Assembly (NCBI GenBank): GCA_958405565.1
Contig: CATYEN010000020.1
Location: forward strand, 1 to 36,987
Direction: 5' to 3'
DNA from: an uncultured Collinsella sp.
GTDB taxonomy: Bacteria > Actinomycetota > Coriobacteriia > Coriobacteriales > Coriobacteriaceae
Length of the DNA stretch: 36,987 nt
This document shows positions 29,005 through 36,940 of the stretch, one piece after another (the stretch's first letter is position 1; the number at the start of each line of letters is the position of its first letter). The notes beneath the pieces were generated by a model. That model was not told where the DNA came from. It ran no database searches and saw only the letters and a program-made list of their open reading frames with translations. A program made the translations under genes and the position numbers.

Positions 29005-29044
29005 GATGGGGCGGGATGGCGGCACTAGCTGCTGCGCGGTTTTG

Positions 29045-29821
29045 CTAGTAGCTCACCTGGCAGGGGATGCCGAGGGCTTGGACGCGCGCGGCAATGGCGT
29101 CGAGCACCTCGGGCGCTGCTTTGGCAAGGCCGGCGACTGGTGTCTCGCGCGCGACCGTGTAGATGGTCGCCTCCTGCGGACGAATGCGCTCAAGCGCCGC
29201 GAGCCAGGGGGCAACATACTCCTCGCCGGTATTGTCGATGAGCTTGCCCTGATACTCGCCGGTCAAAAAGATCGTCTGGATAATAACGTGACCGTCAAAG
29301 CTTGCGAACGTCTCAATTTGATGTTCCACGTCGTAGGGGCCAACAGGCTGGTCGAGCAGCTGGATAAACGCCGGGTCGACGGTATCGAGCTTAAGAATGT
29401 TGTCGTCGACCATCATGAGCGCGTCGTGCACCTCGGGGCGGTCGGCGCGTGTGCCGTTGGAGAGCACGGCGATCTTGGAGTTTGGGGCAAGCTCGTCGCG
29501 CAGTGCGACGGCGCCGGCGATGGCCTGTGGAAACTCCGGTGCGGCGGTGGGCTCGCCGTTGCCTGCGAAGGTGATTACATCGGGGAGCTCGCCCTCGGCT
29601 GCCATCTCGCGCAGCTTTGCCTCGAGCGCGTCGAGTACCACGGCAGCTGTGTTGTGCGGCTCATGGCAGGGGCGCTCGGCGTTGAGGCCGTTCTCGCAGT
29701 AGATGCAGTCGAACGTGCAAATCTTGCCGCTGGCCGGCATCATGTTGACACCGAGCGAGAGACCAAGGCGACGGCTGCGAACAGGCCCAAAGATGGGGCT
29801 GGCATTCAAAAACGTAGACAT
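29045..29821 (-). CDS. Radical SAM protein
   Basis: 258-residue radical SAM enzyme. The 4Fe-4S/SAM motif CTFDCIYC is near residues 37-44, followed by TFAGNGEPTAAPEF, which matches the Gly-Glu SAM-binding motif of the family. The N-terminal FGPVRSRRLGLSLGVNMMP is typical of the wyosine-related/COG0731-like radical SAM group, whose bacterial roles are poorly defined. The chain is shorter than many members and has no extra cluster domain. Two starts are possible: the ATG at 29821 (9 bp after AGGAG) is preferred over the ATG at 29827 (3 bp after it). Divergent from the alpha/beta hydrolase gene with a 225-bp gap. Substrate unknown. Confidence 0.88.
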   Translation of the reverse strand: MSTFLNASPIFGPVRSRRLGLSLGVNMMPASGKICTFDCIYCENGLNAERPCHEPHNTAAVVLDALEAKLREMAAEGELPDVITFAGNGEPTAAPEFPQAIAGAVALRDELAPNSKIAVLSNGTRADRPEVHDALMMVDDNILKLDTVDPAFIQLLDQPVGPYDVEHQIETFASFDGHVIIQTIFLTGEYQGKLIDNTGEEYVAPWLAALERIRPQEATIYTVARETPVAGLAKAAPEVLDAIAARVQALGIPCQVSY

Positions 29822-30046
29822 AGGCATATGCTCCTCAAGACAATTGTGCCTAAGCATAGCATCGGCTCCGAAGCAAGGTGCGGGCTCTTGCTTTACAAGT
29901 TTCGTTTTTTCACGTCGCGCATTATGCCGTGCCATGAAAAGCCTCGGGTCGGGTAAAGTTAATCTGTTAACAAGGCGTAAGGCAATGCGGGTCCATCCAA
30001 CCGCACTGACGTGCAACTGGATGAGCATTAATGATGGGGGCACAAC

Positions 30047-30844
30047 ATGGATTTTACGGTCGAGAATGCGGGCACCACGATTGCCTGTTGCGAATATGCC
30101 GGCCCGGATGTGTCGCCTGATGCTCCTGCCTTGGTGTGCGTGCACGGCGCTTGTGTCGACGGCACATTTTTCGACAGCATCGCTTGTGAGCTCAGTCGCA
30201 ACTACCGCGTAATTGCCTACGACCGCCGCGGCTGTGGTGGCAGCAGCGATGCGGCAGACGGCAGCTATGATCTTGCCGCTCAGGCCGCCGATCTGCAAGC
30301 CGTGATCGAACACGTTGGCGCTCCGGCAAATGTGCTTGCGCACAGCGCCGGTACGTTGGTGGCGCTGGAGCTTCTTCGTACCGAACCCCATCTCGTCGAC
30401 CGTGCGATTCTGCATGAGCCGGCTGTGTCGGCCGAAGGCGTCGGCATGGGCGCAGCTCCGGTTTTGCTCGATATGATTGCGGCTGGAAAGGTTTCAAGGG
30501 CGCTCCGGCTTTTCTTGGGAGCCCTCGGCGACTTGGACCCCGAGGCTCCTGGAACGACCGAAGCGGAAGCCAAGCATGCCCTGCGCAATGGTCGTTGCTT
30601 CATGGCCAATGAATACGGAACAAATATGACATATGCTCCAGACTGGGAGCGCGCCCGCGCGTCAAAGGCGGTGTCGGCCGTGTTTTTGGGTGAGCTTTCG
30701 GTCGGTACGCCCCGCGAGGCTGGTACGCGAGCTGCTGCCGAATATCTCGATTGCTCTCTTGTGACGATCCCGGGCGCGCATAACGGTCTGCGCGATCGCC
30801 CCGTTACGGCGGCAAGCGCCGTTCGCGATGTCTTGGAGCGTTAG
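30047..30844 (+). CDS. Alpha/beta hydrolase
   Basis: 265-residue cytoplasmic hydrolase. The oxyanion motif VCVHGAC (about 30-36), the YDRRGCGGSS stretch, the nucleophile elbow AHSAGT (Ser about 102) and a late GAHNGL with the catalytic His are present, matching epoxide-hydrolase/haloperoxidase-like members. The acid residue lies in the FLGELSVGTPREAG region but is not certain. A cap domain with helices at about 140-205 is plausible. The ATG is preceded by GGGGG at a usable distance. It stands alone between the radical SAM gene and the signalling pair. Substrate cannot be inferred. Confidence 0.9.
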   Translation: MDFTVENAGTTIACCEYAGPDVSPDAPALVCVHGACVDGTFFDSIACELSRNYRVIAYDRRGCGGSSDAADGSYDLAAQAADLQAVIEHVGAPANVLAHSAGTLVALELLRTEPHLVDRAILHEPAVSAEGVGMGAAPVLLDMIAAGKVSRALRLFLGALGDLDPEAPGTTEAEAKHALRNGRCFMANEYGTNMTYAPDWERARASKAVSAVFLGELSVGTPREAGTRAAAEYLDCSLVTIPGAHNGLRDRPVTAASAVRDVLER

Positions 30845-31055
30845 CGCGCTCGATGACCTGCGGGGAGGGGGACTGCTAGCGTTTCGTCATTGTTAACGAA
30901 TGCGCCCATAACCGCGCGCCCGCGGCTCCATTACCGCCGTTTGCCAGGTCATAAAAATGCAACGATAATTGCGCGTTTTCCTGCAGCTGTTAGATGTTAC
31001 CCTTGTACCATTTGATATGCACCGCTACCATGCGAAACTATCGAAAGGGCCCCAT

Positions 31056-32936
31056 ATGCTCAATAATCACGAGGTCAATCTAACCGACGAGGAGGCTGCC
31101 GCCGAGGTCGCCCGCGTCGCGAAGACCTACCCCGTGGTGCGTTTGCTGTCGGCCGATCAGATTAAGAGCGAGCCTAACTGCCTGCTCGCCGGCGATCGGT
31201 GTCCCTGTTTGCGCCAGTCGAGTCTTGAGGCTTTGGCAGACTCCGATGAGGTGTCGGAGCAACTGCTCAATGATGGTATTGAGTACCGCGCTCGCCTGCG
31301 CCCTCTGAAGGTCGAGGGCGAGCCTCACGTCCTGCTGATGGTGCGTCCGATCGATGAGCAAGAGGCTGCAGAAGAGGACCTTGTCTACACCGACGTGCTG
31401 ACGAGCGTGCGCAACCGCCGATATTACGAGGAAAAGCTCCGTAGCGCCCGCATGAAGGCCGGCGTGGCGGTGATCGACCTTGATGATTTTAGGGTCTTCA
31501 ACGATACGTGTGGTCGTCATGCCGGCGACCTTGCACTCGGTGCTGTGGCGACAGCCATACGCAGCGGAATTCGTTCGACTGACGAGCTTGTGCGCTATGG
31601 CTGCGACAAGTTTGTGGTCGTCATGCCCAATATTCCCTCCGATGACTTCACCCGTCGCCTGCATCAGGTGTCCGATGCCGTTCGTTCCACGATTGTTCCG
31701 GGCCATGAGTACGTGAGCTTGACGGCATGTGTTGGTGGCGTTCGCATTCATGGCGAGACGGTCGATGAGGGCGTTGGCCGTGCTGTCCAATTATTGGGCC
31801 GCGCTAAGGCAAAAGCCGGTACGGTCGTGACCGATGCCGATTCCATCGAGGCCTTCCAAAGCGAAAAGCCTTTGGTGCTTATTGTCGATGACTCCGAGAT
31901 GAACCGAGCCATTCTCAACGAGATGCTCAAGGACGAGTATTGCATCCTCGAGGCCGACAACGGTCGTACAGCGCTCGACATGGTCGACCGCTATGGCGAT
32001 GAGTTGTCGCTCGTGATGCTGGACATTGTCATGCCGGGCATAAGCGGCTTTGAGGTGCTAGCCGATCTGTCGCGCCGATCGGGCATCGACAATCTGCCTG
32101 TCATCATGATTTCGAGCGAAGATTCCGATGATATGGTTCTGCGCGCGTACGAGCTGGGCGCCTCGGACTATATCAACCGCCCGTTTGACTCCCGTGTCGT
32201 GCGCCGCCGCGTAAGCAACACCATCCGCCTGTACGCCAAACAGCGCCGCCTGACGAGCCTGCTGTCCCAGCAGTACAACGAGCGCGTCAAGAACAGTCGC
32301 ATGCTCATCGACATCATGGCCGGCGTCATGGAGCTTCGCAACGGCGAGAGCGGCAGGCACGTTACGAACATCGAGAAGCTGACCGAGCTGCTGCTTGGCT
32401 GTCTGGTCCAGCGTAGCGGCACGGTCTCCCTCGACAATGAGGAGCGCTCTACGATCGCCCTGGCTTCGGCGCTGCACGATATCGGCAAGATGTCGATTGA
32501 CGATGCGATTCTCAACAAGCCCGGACGCCTTACGTCCGAGGAGTTCGAGATTATGAAGACGCATACCACGATCGGCGCCGACATGCTGCTTGAGCTGGGT
32601 AGCCATCACGCCGGCAATGCGCTTATGGAATATGCGTACCAGATTGCGCGTTGGCACCACGAGCGCTGGGACGGCAAGGGTTATCCCGATGGCCTTAAGG
32701 GCGACGAGATTCCCATTGCCGCACAGGTGGTTTCGGTGGTCGACGTGTACGATGCGCTGACGAGCGTGCGCGTGTACAAAGACGCTATCCCGCACAAGGA
32801 GGCGATCCAGATGATCCTGGACGGTAAGTGCGGTACCTTTAACCCGCTGCTGCTCGACTGCCTGCTCGAGGTGCAAGACCAAATTGCCGAGACGTTGGCA
32901 CGCCCCGCCGACGTCGTCGCGTTTCCCACGATTTAG
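31056..32936 (+). CDS. Degenerate GGDEF + receiver + HD-GYP signalling protein
   Basis: 626-residue cytoplasmic regulator. The N-terminal part (about 1-100) has a Cys cluster (Cys42, Cys49, Cys51). A GGDEF-like domain spans about 108-265, but its signature reads GCDKF (182-186), so cyclase activity is unlikely. A receiver domain follows (about 272-390) with Asp323 as phospho-acceptor; the usual Lys is Arg375 (NRPF). The HD-GYP domain (about 410-600) keeps HDIGK (474), HHE (534-536) and GYP (542-544), consistent with active cyclic-di-GMP phosphodiesterase. The ATG at 31056 follows GAAAGGG; longer frames are less likely. An Hpt gene follows after 23 bp and shares the operon, so the receiver probably takes its phosphate through that Hpt protein. 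Confidence 0.92.
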   Translation: MLNNHEVNLTDEEAAAEVARVAKTYPVVRLLSADQIKSEPNCLLAGDRCPCLRQSSLEALADSDEVSEQLLNDGIEYRARLRPLKVEGEPHVLLMVRPIDEQEAAEEDLVYTDVLTSVRNRRYYEEKLRSARMKAGVAVIDLDDFRVFNDTCGRHAGDLALGAVATAIRSGIRSTDELVRYGCDKFVVVMPNIPSDDFTRRLHQVSDAVRSTIVPGHEYVSLTACVGGVRIHGETVDEGVGRAVQLLGRAKAKAGTVVTDADSIEAFQSEKPLVLIVDDSEMNRAILNEMLKDEYCILEADNGRTALDMVDRYGDELSLVMLDIVMPGISGFEVLADLSRRSGIDNLPVIMISSEDSDDMVLRAYELGASDYINRPFDSRVVRRRVSNTIRLYAKQRRLTSLLSQQYNERVKNSRMLIDIMAGVMELRNGESGRHVTNIEKLTELLLGCLVQRSGTVSLDNEERSTIALASALHDIGKMSIDDAILNKPGRLTSEEFEIMKTHTTIGADMLLELGSHHAGNALMEYAYQIARWHHERWDGKGYPDGLKGDEIPIAAQVVSVVDVYDALTSVRVYKDAIPHKEAIQMILDGKCGTFNPLLLDCLLEVQDQIAETLARPADVVAFPTI

Positions 32937-32959
32937 TTTGACCAAAGGAGTTTTAATCC

Positions 32960-33316
32960 ATGATTTCCATGCGTGAGGCGTATGAGAAGATCGGCGCTAA
33001 TTATGATGACGCGTGCGCTCGGCTGATGGGCGAGGAAATGCTTGCCCGCTTTGCCCTCAAGTTTTTGGATGACGAGAGCATGGACAAGCTGGAGGCCGCC
33101 ATGGCGGTAGGAGACGCCGAAGGTGCGTTTATGGCAGCGCACACGCTCAAGGGCGTGAGCCAGAACCTGGGATTCGATAATCTGTACGAGCCGGCGGTCG
33201 TGGTGACCGAAGCGCTGCGCGGCGCCGATGCCGTTGACGGCGCCCGCGAGGGGATGCATGCGTTGCAGCAGCAATATGCGGCAACGATGTCGGCTCTGCG
33301 CGAGGCGGCCGAGTAA
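32960..33316 (+). CDS. Hpt (histidine phosphotransfer) protein
   Basis: 118-residue all-helical protein. The phospho-His motif is AHTLKGVSQNLG with His61, as in free-standing Hpt proteins of phosphorelays. No other domain. AAAGGAG lies 9-16 bp upstream of the ATG. Its position 23 bp after the receiver/HD-GYP gene makes that protein its likely partner, with a hybrid kinase elsewhere as the donor. This is inferred from context; the Hpt assignment is firm. Confidence 0.93.
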   Translation: MISMREAYEKIGANYDDACARLMGEEMLARFALKFLDDESMDKLEAAMAVGDAEGAFMAAHTLKGVSQNLGFDNLYEPAVVVTEALRGADAVDGAREGMHALQQQYAATMSALREAAE

Positions 33317-33340
33317 GAGGCTGTGAGCCTTGATGACTAT

Positions 33341-33404
33341 GAGCGTGGATAATCTCCCGTTTTAGGCCCGGTGGCGGCCTCAAAGTGGGAGATTATCCAC
33401 GCTC
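33341..33404. repeat. 64-bp element with 18-bp perfect inverted repeats
   Basis: GAGCGTGGATAATCTCCC (33341-33358) pairs exactly with 33387-33404 around a 28-nt loop. A partial copy of the right arm (ATCCACGCTC) recurs at 33424-33433. It lies after the Hpt gene and may act as terminator or be an element of the same kind as repeats A and B. Confidence 0.7.
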
Positions 33405-33493
33405 GTTCGATACGTGTCCAAAAATCCACGCTCACCCCTTCTGATTAGTGAATGGCCTATGCACACTGTCGGGGCTTTCCGCATGCAATCCAT

Positions 33494-33525
33494 ATCGTTG
33501 TTCGATAAACTGTTCGAATAACGAT
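33494..33525. promoter_or_regulatory. Dyad and direct repeats upstream of DUF2975 gene
   Basis: ATCGTTGTTCGA (33494-33505) and TCGAATAACGAT (33514-33525) form a near-perfect dyad (one mismatch). TGTTCGA also occurs as a direct repeat at 33499-33505 and 33511-33517, 12 bp apart. It lies 22-53 bp upstream of the ATG at 33547, so it is a good candidate operator, possibly for the small HTH protein encoded next. Confidence 0.5.
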
Positions 33526-33546
33526 AGAGTCGATGAGGGTGAGTGT

Positions 33547-34107
33547 ATGTCCAACAGCGTTCAGCGTATGGCCAAGGCGGGCGAAAATATCAGGAAGCTT
33601 GGTTTTTGCATGGCAGCCGTTTTTGCAGGAATGCTCGTCGCTTTTGCCGCGTTGGTTGTTTACGTGATCTGGTATGCGATTGCAAACGTTGCTTCCGTCG
33701 ATTCTTTCGGTGTTGCGACGCTTCTCGATGGCGGGCGCATCGTTATCCCAAGTGGACTGTGCATGGTGCTTGTCGCGGGTGTTTCGCTTGTCGTTTTGTG
33801 CGGAATCAGCCGTAACATCTCGCGGGGCGTCTCGCCCTTTACCAGGACGCATGCGCGGCTTATCCGTGTTCTTGCACTTGCCTTTGCTGTTAATGCCGCG
33901 GTTTCGCTTGTTGGTGCCTATGGATCGGTCAGTCTCACCATTGGCGGACTGGAGCTTTACATCGTGCCTCATTCCTTCGTTATTGAGATTTGCCAAGGCG
34001 CTACCTTTGATGCGGGGTCGTTTATCGGCGCGGTTGTCTGTTTGTTTATCTCGGCGATCTGGAGTTATGCCTCGCTGCTCCAAGAGCAGTCTGACGAGCT
34101 TGTGTAG
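33547..34107 (+). CDS. DUF2975 integral membrane protein
   Basis: 186-residue membrane protein with four hydrophobic segments (about 17-42, 55-90, 110-135 and 158-180). A GISRNISRGVSPFT motif lies between segments 2 and 3, as in the DUF2975 family. Such genes very often sit directly before a small HTH_26/Cro-type regulator, as here (8-bp gap). The ATG at 33547 is chosen because it follows GAGGGTGAG and gives a normal N-terminus. Function of the family is unknown; membrane sequestration or sensing linked to the HTH protein is one guess. Confidence 0.85.
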   Translation: MSNSVQRMAKAGENIRKLGFCMAAVFAGMLVAFAALVVYVIWYAIANVASVDSFGVATLLDGGRIVIPSGLCMVLVAGVSLVVLCGISRNISRGVSPFTRTHARLIRVLALAFAVNAAVSLVGAYGSVSLTIGGLELYIVPHSFVIEICQGATFDAGSFIGAVVCLFISAIWSYASLLQEQSDELV

Positions 34108-34115
34108 GAGGAAAC

Positions 34116-34445
34116 ATGAGCTATCTCATCATCGAGCTTGAGACGCAGCTGCTTAAGACCGGAAAGACCAGCGCCGATCTGATCCGGGCGACGGGGCATA
34201 CTCCGGCAAATATTTCAAAGCTGAGAAACGGAAAAATAAAAGCTATCCGCCTTAAGACGCTTCTTGATATCTGTGATGAACTTGATTGTCAACCGGGAGA
34301 TATTATTCGGCGGGTGAGTGAGAAAGAGCTTGAGGAGCTTATTGTTGAGCGCGCAAAAAATGTCGTAAGGCAGATGCGGGATGGCGGAGGCAACGAGGTG
34401 TCGCTTCCGACATCGGTCTTTGCTGTCGATTTGAGCGATGAGTAG
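34116..34445 (+). CDS. Small HTH transcriptional regulator (Cro/CI-like)
   Basis: 109-residue protein with an HTH of the YozG/HTH_26 type near residues 17-62 (KTSADLIRATGHTPANISKL, LKTLLDICDELDCQPGDII), the form that follows DUF2975 genes in many Gram-positives. The C-terminal tail (about 66-109) is charged and unrecognised. AGGAGGAAAC precedes the ATG. Coupled with the DUF2975 gene upstream and followed by a hairpin terminator. Likely represses its own operon; the dyads at 33494-33525 and 34539-34548 are candidate sites. Confidence 0.9.
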   Translation: MSYLIIELETQLLKTGKTSADLIRATGHTPANISKLRNGKIKAIRLKTLLDICDELDCQPGDIIRRVSEKELEELIVERAKNVVRQMRDGGGNEVSLPTSVFAVDLSDE

Positions 34446-34483
34446 CATATAGCGAGCAGCTAAAACGAGATATTGGTGTGATG

Positions 34484-34508
34484 GGGGCCCGTGTCTAGCA
34501 CGGGCCCC
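34484..34508 (+). terminator. Terminator after the HTH gene
   Basis: GGGGCCCGTG (34484-34493) pairs with CACGGGCCCC (34499-34508), loop TCTAG, 38 bp beyond the HTH stop. The following T-run is weak (CTCTT). Confidence 0.6.
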
Positions 34509-34524
34509 ACCTCTTAAAATTATC

Positions 34525-34553
34525 TTGACAAATATATGTTATCGATAAACAAT
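34525..34553 (+). promoter_or_regulatory. Promoter of the ABC cassette with overlapping palindrome
   Basis: TTGACA (34525-34530) is a perfect -35, followed after 17 bp by AACAAT (34548-34553, 4 of 6 to the -10 consensus). The spacer contains the perfect palindrome TTATCGATAA (34539-34548), an obvious operator candidate. Confidence 0.65.
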
Positions 34554-34591
34554 AACTAAAAATGAATACGATAAGTGAAAGGGGGAACGAT

Positions 34592-35317
34592 ATGAGCGCA
34601 CCAGCGGTAAAGCTGTCAAAGGTGTCGAAGCGCTATGGGAAACGGCGCGTTTTGCATGACGTTTCCTTCGAGGTGCATCAGTCTGAGCTTTGCGCCCTTG
34701 TTGGTGCAAACGGGGCGGGCAAAAGCACGCTCATTAAAATCGTATTGGGCCTATGCGAGCCATCGTCGGGGAGCGTGGAGCTCTTTGGAGGCAAGTCAAA
34801 AAGGGAGCTCAGCCTGATGCGGGCGCGTGTCGGCTACGTGCCAGATTCCAGCGGAGCATACCAATCCCTCAGTGCGGCCGAGAATCTTCAAATCCGATGT
34901 GCGGAATGGGGGCTCGATGAGAGCCGTGAGGTTCCTCGCGTTTTGAGCCTGGTTGGACTGGATGTCGAAGAGAAAAAGAGCGTGAGCAGTTTTTCTCTGG
35001 GAATGAAACGGCGGCTGGATATAGCTACGGCCTTGTTGGGTGACACCGACTTGCTTATTTTTGATGAGCCGGCAAATGGGTTGGACCCGCTGGGCATCGA
35101 GAGTATATGGGCCCTTATCGGCCGATTGAATCGAGAACAGGGCAAGACCATGCTCATCTCTAGCCATGATTTGGATGAGTTGGCATCGGTTGCAACAAGC
35201 TGCCTGTTTATCCATGACGGTGAACTGCTGAAAAAGGAATCGATGGACGTCATAAGGGATGAGGCGGCGTCCCTAAAAGAGTATTACAGGCGCTTGATGA
35301 AGGCGGTCTCGCTATGA
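34592..35317 (+). CDS. ABC transporter ATP-binding protein (LanF/NatA-like)
   Basis: 241-residue ATPase. Walker A GANGAGKST (about 35-43), Q-loop YVPDSSGAYQSLSAAEN, signature FSLGM (in place of LSGGQ), Walker B LLIFDEPANGLDP and H-loop ISSHD. The F-S-L-G-M signature and lack of extra domains fit the BcrA/LanF/NatA class, which in lantibiotic immunity pairs with two small permeases. The ATG at 34592 is chosen because AAAGGGGGA precedes it; a frame from 34562 adds ten residues. Its stop overlaps the next gene by 4 bp (ATGA). Base composition is lower in GC than the rest of the window, suggesting recent acquisition. Confidence 0.93.
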   Translation: MSAPAVKLSKVSKRYGKRRVLHDVSFEVHQSELCALVGANGAGKSTLIKIVLGLCEPSSGSVELFGGKSKRELSLMRARVGYVPDSSGAYQSLSAAENLQIRCAEWGLDESREVPRVLSLVGLDVEEKKSVSSFSLGMKRRLDIATALLGDTDLLIFDEPANGLDPLGIESIWALIGRLNREQGKTMLISSHDLDELASVATSCLFIHDGELLKKESMDVIRDEAASLKEYYRRLMKAVSL

Positions 35318-36138
35318 AGCGGGCGATCCATCCCATAAAGGCAGATATGATGCGTTTGCACAGGATGTTTCCGACGAAGTTCGGTCTTGCGCTTATGCTG
35401 GCGTTCGGCCTTCTCTTCGGTGTCTTCCTAAAAAAGGGAGCAACGTTGTTAGTCTTTGGCAATGGCGTTTATGGGGAGGATATTGGTTTCTTCTGGAATG
35501 TAATCGATCCTTCTGCGCCTGATGAGACCCTTGCACGCAGTGCTTTCGCCGGTACCTCCCTGTTCGTCCCACTCATCGTTTGTCTGGTGCTTTTACAGGA
35601 GCATGGCTATAAAGAGGGATACCGAATTTCTTCAGCAAGAGGTCTCGCCCGCTTTAATGGGGCTCTGGCACACGTGCTTTCGTCTGCTTTAATAGTCGGC
35701 GCAGCATATAGCGCACTTTGCCTTCTTCTGTTTGCAATAGCCATAATACGTGGTGGGCAAAACTGTACGCACGTCATGCTGGCTGCATTTTTGCCCGCGA
35801 TGATAATCAACGCCGTATTGGTGATATCGGTTGCGTTGGAGACGGTGACCATCTACCGGATTACAAGCAGCGCCGTATTGAGCGGGGCTGCGGTAATAAT
35901 AGGGTTTGTCATGAGCCTGACGCTCTACGGAGCTTACCTTCAGTCGCCCATACCATCCTTGCGATGGATCTTCTTTCTTCCGGGGCCGTACCTTGGAGTC
36001 GGATGTGCCCTTGGGTATAGCGATATGGGGCAGCTGACGCTTCTGGGATATGGCGTGGCAGCTGGCTGTCTATCGGTATTGATTTACGCTCTCGTGACCT
36101 GTCATGTCGGAGGTGTGCTCAATGGCTCGTCAGATTAA
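35314..36138 (+). CDS. ABC transporter permease, LanE/MutE-like
   Basis: 274-residue membrane protein with about six hydrophobic segments (about 25-45, 78-100, 120-145, 155-180, 190-215, 245-265), without recognisable soluble domain. It overlaps the ATPase by 4 bp and the next permease by 17 bp, forming a three-gene operon. Two unlike permeases of about 270 residues behind one ATPase is the usual arrangement of LanFEG (self-immunity to lantibiotics) and of BcrAB-like resistance transporters. No lantibiotic synthesis gene is present in the window, so a resistance role against foreign peptides is also possible. Substrate is inferred from layout only. Confidence 0.8.
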   Translation: MKRAIHPIKADMMRLHRMFPTKFGLALMLAFGLLFGVFLKKGATLLVFGNGVYGEDIGFFWNVIDPSAPDETLARSAFAGTSLFVPLIVCLVLLQEHGYKEGYRISSARGLARFNGALAHVLSSALIVGAAYSALCLLLFAIAIIRGGQNCTHVMLAAFLPAMIINAVLVISVALETVTIYRITSSAVLSGAAVIIGFVMSLTLYGAYLQSPIPSLRWIFFLPGPYLGVGCALGYSDMGQLTLLGYGVAAGCLSVLIYALVTCHVGGVLNGSSD

Positions 36139-36940
36139 AAGGTTCCTCCATTCAGAATTGAAGCATGTGAGCAAATGGGCATACGCCTTAATCCTGGCAA
36201 TTTATACGTGCATGGTGGTATTGCAGCTTAATTCTTTCCCGATGTGGTTCTGTAGCCTCCGTGAGAACAGTTTCTTGGGCTTTTTCCCAGACCCGACGCT
36301 TCGGCTATCGGCAGAGGATGTCCTTCTATTTGGTAATGCAGAGGTTTTTCGCGGTCTGCTGTTCAACGTGGCCCCGTTGGCTCACGCATTGTTCTTTCCG
36401 TTCATCGCGGCTTGCATTGTTCCGTGCTTTGTCAGTTCGGGCTTTGTTGAGGAACCGTGGGGGTTGTCGGAGGCTCGGGGAGGGAAGCGTGTGTGCGCTA
36501 TCGTTGCGCGAGCGATACTGTCCTCGCTTGCCCTTTTGGGCGCCTTTGTCCTGTCGAGTGTCGTTTTGTACTGTCTTAACTGCAAAATCGTTTTGGATGC
36601 TCAGCAGTATTCCAACCTAGATGTATTTTGCTATCGACTTCTTCTGACCAGTGTCGTCTGCCTGGCATACACGGTCTCTAGCGTGATCGTTGTTTCTTAT
36701 TTTGGGTCTGGCTTCGGTCCCATTGGCATGTTGTTGCTTGTCAACGTCGTAGCGATCTACATACAGCTCGGAGCCGATTCCATGCTTCCGCTTCCGTCCT
36801 CGATGCTCATGTGGACTTGCGGTGTGACCCCGTTGGGGAATGGTCAATGCACCTCGATTTTAATTGACTGTCTAATAAACGTAGCAAGCGTTTTAGCCAT
36901 CTGCTTTACCGTCGACCGATTGCGGTCGAGATTTCTTTGA
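36122..36940 (+). CDS. ABC transporter permease, LanG/MutG-like
   Basis: 272-residue membrane protein, about six hydrophobic segments, partner of the permease at 35314. The ATG at 36122 is chosen because GGAGG sits at 36109-36113, 8 bp upstream; the ATG at 36104 has no such site. It overlaps the preceding gene by 17 bp. As for its partner, no conserved domain is certain; function is deduced from operon layout (ATPase + two permeases). Confidence 0.78.
   Translation: MARQIKRFLHSELKHVSKWAYALILAIYTCMVVLQLNSFPMWFCSLRENSFLGFFPDPTLRLSAEDVLLFGNAEVFRGLLFNVAPLAHALFFPFIAACIVPCFVSSGFVEEPWGLSEARGGKRVCAIVARAILSSLALLGAFVLSSVVLYCLNCKIVLDAQQYSNLDVFCYRLLLTSVVCLAYTVSSVIVVSYFGSGFGPIGMLLLVNVVAIYIQLGADSMLPLPSSMLMWTCGVTPLGNGQCTSILIDCLINVASVLAICFTVDRLRSRFL

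Noticed and set aside
33499..33517. Second LexA box from GTTCGA/TCGAAC repeats before DUF2975
   Set aside because: The TGTTCGA motifs are in direct, not inverted, order, so GAACN4GTTC is not formed.
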